DNA from: an uncultured Chloroflexota bacterium
GTDB lineage: Bacteria > Chloroflexota > Anaerolineae > Anaerolineales > Anaerolineaceae
Direction: 5' to 3'
Assembly: GCA_902795255.1 (NCBI GenBank)
Contig: CADBKS010000160.1
Location: forward strand, 1-7,006
DNA length: 7,006 bases
The notes beneath the pieces are model-generated. The model was not told the DNA's origin. It made no database searches and saw nothing but the letters and a program-made list of their open reading frames with translations. The position numbers and the translations under genes are program-made. Positions 1 to 5,889 of the stretch are shown here, in pieces. Each line of letters opens with the position of its first letter. Position 1 is the first letter of the stretch.

Positions 1-78
1 GGCGCGGCAAGCAGCTTATGCAAACATACGAACGATTGGGCCGCGCCTTGCGAAGCACTCACTTTCGACTGCCATGTG
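1..78 (-). repeat. Partial copy of a dispersed structured repeat (left end, minus orientation)
   Basis: Read on the minus strand from 78 down to 1, this segment aligns without gaps to 5456-5533 on the plus strand. I count about 10 mismatches in 78 positions, most of them transitions. The best conserved blocks are CACATGGCA, AGTGAGTGCTTCGCA, GCGCGGCCC and GTTTGCATA, and the copy ends in GCTGCTTGCCGCGCC. The two arms that form helix P1 in the other copy are both kept here. Weak similarity continues to about position 90. The copy runs off the left edge, so only its first part is visible. It contains no supported open reading frame. Confidence 0.85.
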
Positions 79-132
79 CATATCTAAGTGAGCTCATATA
101 GTAGACATCCTGACGCTCTCTGCCTGTCGGAT

Positions 133-174
133 CCGGCTCCCCATAAATTGAGTTTTATGGGGAGCCGGTTTTTT
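133..174 (+). terminator. Strong intrinsic terminator of an upstream transcript
   Basis: A perfect 15-bp stem (133-147 with 154-168) closes a 6-base loop and is followed directly by six T residues. The T-tract is on the plus strand only, so it ends rightward transcription entering from outside the window. No gene end is visible between the repeat copy at 1-78 and this terminator. The transcript it serves therefore either starts beyond the left edge or is a noncoding RNA. Confidence 0.85.
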
Positions 175-328
175 ATCAATAAAAATCATGCCCACCGGCT
201 GGGCCGATGCCTTGCTCCGGTCTGTAAAGCGCCGGTACCTGTGTTCAGCTGCAAGCACGTGACGGTCCCCATTTGCGGTGCACATGACAAGAAATGAGCA
301 CAGTAATTGGGGCAGGAACAGCGCCGCT
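175..328. other. Intergenic stretch with no recognisable gene
   Basis: Short open frames exist on both strands here, but none has a ribosome binding site, a recognisable domain or a plausible length. I see no tRNA, riboswitch or repeat signature. It separates the terminator on the left from the promoter at 332-340. Confidence 0.5.
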
Positions 329-331
329 CTG

Positions 332-340
332 TGCTATAAT
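332..340 (+). promoter_or_regulatory. TG-extended -10 promoter of the TIGR04076/DUF4234 unit
   Basis: TGCTATAAT is a perfect extended -10 box (TATAAT at 335-340). No convincing -35 box lies 16-18 bases upstream, as is common for extended -10 promoters. Predicted transcription would start near 347 and leave a leader of about 93 bases before the ATG at 440. That leader can fold: CGGGCC near 363 pairs with GGCCCG near 408, enclosing smaller hairpins. The ribosome binding site (AAAGGA, about 426-431) stays outside the helix. Confidence 0.65.
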
Positions 341-439
341 TCCGGCTGAACATGACACACGGCGGGCCTTCCGTGCACCACGGATCCGAGGTCCGCCGGA
401 AGAAAGGCCCGGCTTCACCGGCCGGAAAGGAAACAGAAA

Positions 440-849
440 ATGAAGCACGAATGCAGGATCACCGTTCTCGAAAAGAAATGTTTTGCGGAATACCAGGAAA
501 AATACCTGCCGATCCAAAATCCGGTCCCTGCCCCTTCTTTAATGTCGGGGATGCTTTTTTGCTGAAACGCACCCCGCAGCAGGATGATTTCTATCACCTG
601 ATGAACGGAAAATTCTGCGGGGAAGCCTGGGACGCGGTCAGCCGCTACGTCTATACAGCCCTTCAGGGCGGGGCCATCATGCATGGCTGGACGAATGACG
701 ACCGGATCATGATCACCTGCTGCAATGACGGCACCAGACCGGTCATTTTCAAAATCGAACGCATCGACCTCCCGGAAAACGATGAGGAACGGGAGTGGCT
801 CGCAAAGCAGAATTTCAAAAACGGCGCGGATTCCGCCTACACCGGATAG
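440..849 (+). pseudogene. TIGR04076 family protein, frameshifted
   Basis: The start is ATG 440, preceded by GGAAAGGAAAC as ribosome binding site. The first frame reads MKHECRITVLEKKCFAEYQ and then stops early near 560. Continuity of the family pattern requires a switch at about 498-510 into the frame that reads ADPKSGPCPFFNVGD and ends at TAG 847-849. The downstream part has family hallmarks: the GPCPFF motif, an FCGEAWD-like segment, and the diagnostic CCNDGTRPVIFKIERI end. A single missing base near 506-508 restores EKYLADPKSGPCPFF; an extra A in the A5 run at 498-502 would also restore the frame. The repaired protein would be about 136 residues, usual for this small family of unknown function. 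It sits 23 bases upstream of the DUF4234-like gene, so the two are probably cotranscribed. Either a real mutation or a sequencing indel is possible. Confidence 0.8.
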
Positions 850-872
850 TCAGAACTTTCCGGAGGAATTTT

Positions 873-1286
873 ATGAAATTTGAGCATACAAACAGGAACG
901 GATTTCTGATCGGCCTCACCGACTTTTTCACGGCCGGGCTCTTCCTTCTGGTCTGGATGCAGCTCGGGCTCCAGGACGAGATCGAAACCGTTATCGGCAG
1001 ACGGACACAGCGCTACTGGATCGCCTATCTGCTGGGGATCCCGACCCTGTTTATTTACACACTGGTTTGGATGGCGAAAATTGCCGAAGAATTGAAGGAA
1101 AAAGCCATCGAACTCGGGATCAGCGGAAACCTGACATCCTTCAAACATATGTTTTACTGGAATGTCTTCGGTGTCCTGATCCTGATCGGGCCCGCGGTCG
1201 CCACGCAGCGGTTTTTCTCAACCCTGAACCGGGTGGAAAAGGAACTGAACCGGAGAGAGAACGGGAGCCGGAGATCCGCATCCTGA
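873..1286 (+). CDS. DUF4234-like small membrane protein
   Basis: ATG 873 is chosen over the upstream in-frame ATG 795 because GGAGGA at 862-867 is ideally spaced, and the longer form would overlap the previous gene. The product is 137 residues with three hydrophobic stretches: about 10-30 (FFTAGLFLLVWMQLG), 48-66 (YWIAYLLGIPTLFIYTLVW) and 93-112 (MFYWNVFGVLILIGPAVA). A charged helix (KIAEELKEKAIELGI) links the last two. The tail TLNRVEKELNRRE is cytosolic in style. The alternation of aromatic-rich helices with short amphipathic linkers and the ending 'LNRVEKELN' resemble DUF4234 proteins, whose function is unknown. The gene is second in a two-gene unit after the TIGR04076 gene. Assignment to DUF4234 is by pattern only; 'small integral membrane protein' is secure. 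Confidence 0.7.
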   Translation: MKFEHTNRNGFLIGLTDFFTAGLFLLVWMQLGLQDEIETVIGRRTQRYWIAYLLGIPTLFIYTLVWMAKIAEELKEKAIELGISGNLTSFKHMFYWNVFGVLILIGPAVATQRFFSTLNRVEKELNRRENGSRRSAS

Positions 1287-1300
1287 TGAAAAGGATCCAA

Positions 1301-1342
1301 CCGGCACAGCCGCGTGCCGGCAGGCAGCGGTCATAAGCTGCC
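1301..1342. terminator. Two tandem hairpins between convergent genes
   Basis: CCGGCAC (1301-1307) pairs with GTGCCGG (1314-1320), and GGCAGC (1323-1328) pairs with GCTGCC (1337-1342). They fill the 79-base gap between the convergent ends of the DUF4234-like gene and the GNAT pseudogene. Neither is followed by a T-tract on either strand, so a bidirectional terminator role is plausible from position but not proven. Confidence 0.35.
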
Positions 1343-1365
1343 GCAGCGAACAGACAGCCCGAAAA

Positions 1366-1917
1366 TTACCGGATCCATTTATCCGCAGGCGTCGGTTCGG
1401 CAAATCCCCAGTCCTCCGGAACTGCGTGATTGACCAGGGTGAATCCGTTCTTTTCAAGCACATGCGCCGAAGCCCGGTTTTCAAGCATGGTACTGGCGGT
1501 GATGATCTCGATTTCCCGGTTCGTCAAAAGCTCCTTCACCATGATCCCCAATGCTTGCGAAGCGATCCCCTTTTCCCACTGTTCCTGAAGCAGCCGGTAA
1601 CCGACGCTCGCTTTTCGGATCGGAGCCCGGTAGCCGTATATTTCTGCAAGACCGCAAAAACACTTATCCCTGAAAACGCCAAGGATCAGGGAATCCTTCA
1701 GACACTCATCATAAAGCCGCCGGATCGCCTCCGCTCCTTCATACTTTTTCTCAAACAGAAATGTCGGCAGTTAGCGGTATACCGCTTCCTCCTCCGTGAG
1801 TTTCCGCAGGTCCTCCGTGTCGGAAAGTACGAGCGGCCTGAGCATAAGCGTTTCTCCGCTCAGAACAGGAGGCTTCGGGAACAGGTCCGCCATATTATCG
1901 GTTTTCTCAATATACAT
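1366..1917 (-). pseudogene. GNAT family N-acetyltransferase interrupted by one in-frame stop
   Basis: On the minus strand a single frame runs from ATG 1917 (AAGGTG just upstream) to TAA at 1366-1368: 183 codons plus stop, broken only by TAA at 1771-1773, codon 49. Before the stop the frame reads GETLMLRPLVLSDTEDLRKL, the typical N-terminal strand and helix of RimJ/RimL-type acetyltransferases. After it come LPTFLFEKKYEG, then VGYRLLQEQWEKGIASQAL, which is the acetyl-CoA binding region, and NRASAHVLEKNGF, the conserved late GNAT motif. The expected residue at the stop is Tyr (VYR-Y-LPTFLFEKKY is a familiar pattern), so TAC to TAA is the simplest change. No frameshift is needed. The substrate cannot be read from sequence. 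It converges on the DUF4234-like gene and diverges from the gamma-glutamyltranspeptidase gene. Confidence 0.82.
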
Positions 1918-1990
1918 TATCACCTTTTTCAACTCATCATGATGCCGGGGACCGGGCATTCAGGGCCGGAAGACCGGCAGAGCCTCCTCA

Positions 1991-1999
1991 AATATACCA
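1991..1999 (-). promoter_or_regulatory. Possible extended -10 promoter of the GNAT gene
   Basis: Read on the minus strand, TGGTATATT forms a TG-extended -10 box with the hexamer at 1991-1996. Predicted transcription would start near 1984, about 67 bases before ATG 1917. No good -35 box is seen. Confidence 0.4.
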
Positions 2000-2084
2000 C
2001 AAATGAAAATTACCGGCCATTTCATAAGCCATTCCGATCGGATCCATGCATGCGCAGAAGGTACATGTCCCCGCACGCATCGGG

Positions 2085-2090
2085 TATAAT
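2085..2090 (+). promoter_or_regulatory. -10 box of the gamma-glutamyltranspeptidase gene
   Basis: A perfect TATAAT lies 58 bases before ATG 2149. Bases at the usual -35 distance (about 2062-2067, TACATG) match the consensus poorly, and the -10 is preceded by GGG, not TGN. The region 1918-2148 between the divergent genes holds only these promoter elements. Confidence 0.5.
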
Positions 2091-2148
2091 GATGGGTACC
2101 GAAAAACTACTTATCCGCCGCACATCTTCAATTCAGGAAAGGTCTGCC

Positions 2149-3777
2149 ATGAAACCGGAATTTGACCCGCTTTATCATCCCTATCCCTCCATCCGCTACC
2201 CCGTCTATGCACGAGGTGGAATGGTCAATTGTTCCAGCCCGCAGGCCGCGGCTGCCGGGCTGGAGGTCCTTCGCCGGGGCGGGAACGCGGCGGACGCAGC
2301 CGTGGCCGCCGCAGCTGCCCTGACTGTCGTTGAGCCGACCGCCAACGGGATCGGGGCGGATGCATTCGCGATCATCTGGTCCGAAAAAGAACGGCAGCTC
2401 TTCGGGCTGAATTCAAGCGGTCCGGCCCCTAAGGGGATCAGCATCGAGCGGATCTTTTCCGATAAAAAGGATGAGAACGGCAAAATGCCCCGGTACGGCT
2501 GGACGCCTGTCACGGTCCCCGGCGCTCCTAAAGCCTGGGCGGAGCTGACAAAACGTTTCGGCCGCCTGACACTGGCCGAAAACCTGGCTCCCGCGGTGAA
2601 ATACGCTTCGGAGGGCTGGCCCTGTGCGCCGAACCTGGCCCAGATGTGGCAGTCGGCGTTCAAACGTTATCAGACGGTCCTGACCGGGCCTGAATTCAGG
2701 GCCTGGTTCCGCACCTTCGCGCCGGACGGGAAGGCTCCCGAAGCGGGAGAGATCATCCGCCTGCCGGACCATGCCGCCGCACTCTCTGCGATCGGAGAAA
2801 CGGATTCCGCTGCCTTTTACAGCGGAGACCTGGCGCGGATGATCGATGCGGAAAGCCGGAAATACGGCGGATACCTGCGTTACGGGGATCTGGCCGCCTT
2901 CAAGCCGCAATGGGCGGAACCACTCCGGCTTGCCTACCGTGGATACGAAGTCTGTGAGATCCCTCCGAACGGACAGGGGATCGCCGCACTGATGGCTCTC
3001 AATATTCTGAAAAACTTCGAATTTCAGCAAAAAGACAGCCCGGAAACCTGTCACCGGCAGATCGAAGCCATGAAAATGGCCTTTGCCGATGCCTTCCGCT
3101 ATGTAACGGATCCGGAAGAAATGACCGTCACGGCAGAAATGCTTCTTTCTCCGGAATACAGTGCCGCCCGGGCAGCCCGGATGACGGATCAGGCCCGGAT
3201 TTGGACGCACGCAGTCCCGCCGAAAAGCGGTACGGTTTACCTCTGCTGCGCGGACGGTGAAGGGAACATGGTATCTTACATCCAGTCCAACTATATGGGG
3301 TTCGGGTCCGGGATCGTCATCGAAGGGACCGGCATTGCACTGCAGAACCGGGGCGCTGATTTTTCGCTGGATCCGCAGGCCGCCAACTGTCTGAAACCCG
3401 GGAAACGCACCTATCACACGATCATCCCGGGGTTCCTGATGCGGGATGGGAAACCCGTCGGCCCCTTCGGGGTTATGGGCGGCTACATGCAGCCGCAGGG
3501 CCATGTGCAGGTGGTTATGAATTACGCTGACTTCAGGCTCGACCCGCAGCAGGCACTGGACGCACCGCGCTGGCAGTGGATGCGGGACGGCAGCGTCACC
3601 GTGGAATCCGGCTTCAGCAGCGAGACTGCCCGCGCGCTGCAGCGAAGGGGGCACGATATCCGCACAGAATTGTCCGCATCCGCTTTCGGACGGGGACAGA
3701 TGATCGTCCGCCTGGACAACGGCGTACTGGTCGGCGGGACGGAATCCCGAACCGACAGCAATATTGCCTGCTTCTGA
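2149..3777 (+). CDS. ggt: Gamma-glutamyltranspeptidase-family N-terminal nucleophile hydrolase, cytoplasmic type
   Basis: Start ATG 2149 has AGGAAAGG at 2135-2142 with a 6-base spacer; the in-frame extension back to 1426 is antisense to the GNAT gene and is rejected. The product is 542 residues, normal for the family. Visible features in order are the N-terminal signature (SSPQAAAAGLEVLRRGGNAADAA, residues about 27-49), AANG-like VVEPTANGIGADAF, a predicted self-cleavage site before Thr362 (KSGTVYL), GSGIVIEGTGIALQNRG downstream of it, and MGGYMQPQGHVQV (443-455). Thr362 would become the nucleophile of a 181-residue small subunit. Family members hydrolyse or transfer gamma-glutamyl groups from glutathione and similar compounds. 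There is no signal peptide, so it probably acts in the cytoplasm, like YwrD-type homologues. The segment FGLNSSGPAP (85-94) has Ser or Gly where classical enzymes carry the Arg that binds the glutamyl carboxylate. Substrate assignment is therefore uncertain; a related amidase or acylase activity is possible. Confidence 0.85.
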   Translation: MKPEFDPLYHPYPSIRYPVYARGGMVNCSSPQAAAAGLEVLRRGGNAADAAVAAAAALTVVEPTANGIGADAFAIIWSEKERQLFGLNSSGPAPKGISIERIFSDKKDENGKMPRYGWTPVTVPGAPKAWAELTKRFGRLTLAENLAPAVKYASEGWPCAPNLAQMWQSAFKRYQTVLTGPEFRAWFRTFAPDGKAPEAGEIIRLPDHAAALSAIGETDSAAFYSGDLARMIDAESRKYGGYLRYGDLAAFKPQWAEPLRLAYRGYEVCEIPPNGQGIAALMALNILKNFEFQQKDSPETCHRQIEAMKMAFADAFRYVTDPEEMTVTAEMLLSPEYSAARAARMTDQARIWTHAVPPKSGTVYLCCADGEGNMVSYIQSNYMGFGSGIVIEGTGIALQNRGADFSLDPQAANCLKPGKRTYHTIIPGFLMRDGKPVGPFGVMGGYMQPQGHVQVVMNYADFRLDPQQALDAPRWQWMRDGSVTVESGFSSETARALQRRGHDIRTELSASAFGRGQMIVRLDNGVLVGGTESRTDSNIACF

Positions 3778-3796
3778 ATCAGCCCAAACGGCCGGC

Positions 3797-3805
3797 TGTT
3801 ATAAT
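3797..3805 (+). promoter_or_regulatory. Extended -10 promoter giving a leaderless CotH mRNA
   Basis: TGTTATAAT is a perfect extended -10 (TATAAT 3800-3805) placed 7 bases before ATG 3813. Transcription from it should start at or one base before the A of the ATG. No Shine-Dalgarno sequence lies between 3785 and 3812. It sits in the 35-base gap after the gamma-glutamyltranspeptidase stop, so readthrough from that gene may also contribute. Confidence 0.6.
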
Positions 3806-3812
3806 AAAGTGC

Positions 3813-5405
3813 ATGAAACGCTGGCTGTCAGCAGGGCTCCTGCTCATTTCGGTATCCATTCTGATATTTTTATCCGCCGGTTCACTGCACCGGACGGAGT
3901 TTTCCGCGTGGATCACGGATCCGGCGGAATACACTCGTATCAAAGAGACGGGAAAGCCCACTGCCGAAAACCTGATACACGAAATTTCGTTCAACGACTG
4001 TCCGCTGTTTTATGATGAAAGGACCGCCGGATGGTTTTATTCCGTCTCCCGGGATATTCCGGATACCGATCCGCAGATCGCATTTACCGCCGCAGCAAAA
4101 GACATCCGGATCGCCTTTTCCGCAAAGATCATCCCCGGACAGACGGTTCCCTTCCTTGCCTATAACGGATCCGTCTGGCGGGAATACAGCCTGACAGCCA
4201 CCCCGCTGCCGCTGATCCGCATTGAATGTGACGCGGAGGATTTTCTGCCGCCCGTTCAGGATACGGATTATCCGGTCCGTTTTATGCTGATCGACAATCG
4301 TCCGGATGTCCTGCAGCCCGTCGTCCGATCGGACGGACGCTTCCATATCCGGGGACACGGATCCGCGATATACGAAAAAAAGGCCTTCCGCCTGTCCCTG
4401 TACCTGCCGGCGGGCGGCAGGGAAGAGCATGAAGTTCCGGTTTCCCTGCTGGGGATGCGGTCGGACGGTGACTGGCTGCTTTACCCCGGATATAACGACC
4501 AGGAAAAGATCCGGAATGTCTTTTCATCCAATCTGTGGCTGCGTTCCTGCGGGGCTGACAACAATTTCGGCATCCAAAACGGAAACGAATACCGCTTTGC
4601 AGAACTCTTTCTGAACCGTCAGTATTGGGGACTGTACGCCATCGGCAGCCCCATCGACGCAAAACAAATGCATATCGTCCCCAACATCATGGGGCATTAT
4701 GAGGAGTTCATCTTCAAACAGAGCACCTGGGGGCCTGGAGAGGAGCTCACCACCGCGGACAACAGCGGCCTGGTTCCCCTGTTTGATGCGGATGCCGCTG
4801 AAGTCGATTACGGCTTCTCCATCCTCAAACAATATTTTGAATACATCAATGCCGGCGCCCCGGACGGTCTGGCTCACAATGACGCCGGAAACGCGGTGGA
4901 TATCTGGCTGTTTTTGAAACTGATCCAGGCCGATGACAGCATCGGCACCGCGAGAAAAAGCGCAAACAACATCATCTACACGATAAAATCATCGGATGAA
5001 GGGAAAAAGATCCTGTACACGCCCTGGGATATGGACCGCTCCTGGGGAAATACGGTCGCGCTGGAACAGCATAACACCACAGCACCGTATGCGCTGCGGC
5101 CGGACAATAACCGGTATGAGCTGCGGTTCAGCCCGGTTTCCGTCTTGCTGCGGCAGAACAGCGGGTTCGCCGCTGAGATCAGAAACAGATACGCGCAGCT
5201 CCGGGCAGAAAGCTGGTCCGATGAAAACATCACATCTATGATCGATTCCTTCGAAGCGGATATCTTCGGATCCGGAGCCTACGCCCGGGAGATGGAACGC
5301 TGGCCGGACGGTTCATACATCGATCCGGAAGCAGGGCTCTCACTGTTCCGGGCATACGTGCTGGAAAGATTCCGCTCAATGGATGAATACATCGCCGGCC
5401 TTTAG
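3813..5405 (+). CDS. CotH-family kinase-like protein, exported or membrane-anchored
   Basis: ATG 3813 starts a typical signal peptide or anchor: MKRW, then a hydrophobic run to about residue 23 (LLLISVSILIFLSAG). No lipobox Cys is present. Upstream in-frame codons overlap the previous gene and are rejected. The product is 530 residues. CotH hallmarks are RGHGSAIYEKKAFRLSLYL (from Arg180; normally RGHG-ST-KKPYR), LLGMRSDGDWLLYPGYND from about 212, EKIRNVFSSNLW, the FLNRQYWGLYAIG strand, and PWDMDRSWGN with Asp406 and Asp408 in the metal and nucleotide binding position. CotH proteins are atypical kinases first known from Bacillus spore coat protein phosphorylation; secreted relatives are common in Clostridia outside sporulation. 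An N-terminal region of about 120 residues before the kinase core is not recognised. No strong terminator follows the gene: the hairpin at 5411-5433 lacks a T-tract. Confidence 0.85.
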   Translation: MKRWLSAGLLLISVSILIFLSAGSLHRTEFSAWITDPAEYTRIKETGKPTAENLIHEISFNDCPLFYDERTAGWFYSVSRDIPDTDPQIAFTAAAKDIRIAFSAKIIPGQTVPFLAYNGSVWREYSLTATPLPLIRIECDAEDFLPPVQDTDYPVRFMLIDNRPDVLQPVVRSDGRFHIRGHGSAIYEKKAFRLSLYLPAGGREEHEVPVSLLGMRSDGDWLLYPGYNDQEKIRNVFSSNLWLRSCGADNNFGIQNGNEYRFAELFLNRQYWGLYAIGSPIDAKQMHIVPNIMGHYEEFIFKQSTWGPGEELTTADNSGLVPLFDADAAEVDYGFSILKQYFEYINAGAPDGLAHNDAGNAVDIWLFLKLIQADDSIGTARKSANNIIYTIKSSDEGKKILYTPWDMDRSWGNTVALEQHNTTAPYALRPDNNRYELRFSPVSVLLRQNSGFAAEIRNRYAQLRAESWSDENITSMIDSFEADIFGSGAYAREMERWPDGSYIDPEAGLSLFRAYVLERFRSMDEYIAGL

Positions 5406-5410
5406 ATGTA

Positions 5411-5433
5411 CGGTTTGCTGTAAGAGCGAACCG
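5411..5433 (+). other. Hairpin just after the CotH stop
   Basis: CGGTT and GCT pair with AGC and AACCG around a GTAAG loop, with one T-G pair between the two blocks. No run of T follows, so it may stabilise the 3' end but is not a standard intrinsic terminator. Confidence 0.35.
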
Positions 5434-5454
5434 CCACAAGAGATTACCTTAATA

Positions 5455-5665
5455 TTCACATGGCAATCGGAAGTGAGTGCTTCGCAGGGCGCGGCCCGGT
5501 TACTCGTGTGTTTGCATAGGCTGCTTGCCGCGCCCGGTTTATTTAGCCGGGGCCGATCGGGATGGCCTTGCGGCAGCCCAATACCTGCTCCGTATGGTAC
5601 GGGCTTCGCCCGATTTTTATTCGGAGCAGGAGCTTCGCCCCGTCGGCCCCGGCACCCCCTTTATT
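5455..5665 (+). repeat. Full-length copy of the dispersed structured repeat; candidate noncoding RNA or small non-autonomous element
   Basis: The left part (5456-5533) recurs inverted at 1-78. The right part (5639-5659) recurs as a perfect 21-base inverted match at 6983-7003. The interior can form four helices. P1 is 5487-5495 with 5527-5535 (9 bp, perfect). P2 is 5546-5557 with 5642-5653 (12 bp, one G-U). P3 is 5584-5592 with 5622-5630 (9 bp, perfect). P4 is 5600-5604 with 5608-5612. P3 and P4 nest inside P2. GGCTGC at 5519-5524 in the P1 loop can also pair with GCAGCC at 5573-5578 inside P2, which would be a pseudoknot. The heptamer GCTTCGC occurs three times. Short open frames across it look spurious. 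It could be an uncharacterised structured RNA, a guide-type RNA from a transposon-nuclease lineage, or a MITE-like element; I recognise no known family. Confidence 0.75.
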
Positions 5666-5858
5666 ATGTCGCAGACGACTATTTTATTTGTGCACCCTCG
5701 GCTCGTAAAAGTATACGTCTCTATATAATGGCAAATATCTTTCAAAAAAGCTTACTGCGTGATACGCATGGCAATCGTTAATTGATGATCCTGAAGAGGC
5801 CCGAATATCGGAAAACAGACAGTCCCATGCAGGGCTGATTTTTCCGGCCCGAATTCCA
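5666..5858. other. Intergenic remainder between repeat and RpiR pseudogene
   Basis: No gene is visible. A perfect TATAAT at 5724-5729 lacks a -35 box and has no ribosome binding site or gene behind it. CATGGCAATCG at 5767-5777 repeats exactly the 11 bases at 5459-5469 near the left end of the structured repeat. Confidence 0.45.
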
Positions 5859-5867
5859 TGGTAAAAT
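5859..5867 (+). promoter_or_regulatory. Extended -10 promoter of the RpiR/NanA remnant
   Basis: TGGTAAAAT matches a TG-extended -10 box and lies 22 bases before ATG 5890. The ribosome binding site GGAGGG (5881-5886) sits between them. No -35 box is convincing. Confidence 0.5.
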
Positions 5868-5889
5868 GCTGTTACCGAACGGAGGGTTT

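Noticed and set aside
88..297. Short open frames on both strands near the left edge
   Set aside because: They run through the intrinsic terminator and lack ribosome binding sites and recognisable sequence.
1426..2148. N-terminal extension of the gamma-glutamyltranspeptidase frame to 783 residues
   Set aside because: It is antisense to the GNAT gene, has no family similarity, and the ATG at 2149 has a strong ribosome binding site and begins just before the conserved domain.
2413..3654. Long minus-strand open frame of 413 residues
   Set aside because: It is a shadow of the peptidase gene in GC-rich DNA, with Arg/His/Pro-rich low-complexity translation and no ribosome binding site or domain.
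5455..5665. Group I or group II intron, or CRISPR array
   Set aside because: No intron core or domain V hairpin is visible, no maturase is present, and there are no regularly spaced short direct repeats.
5383..5781. Plus-strand frames of 132 and 83 residues across the structured repeat
   Set aside because: They have no ribosome binding site, translate the RNA-like stems into unrelated peptides, and overlap the CotH end.
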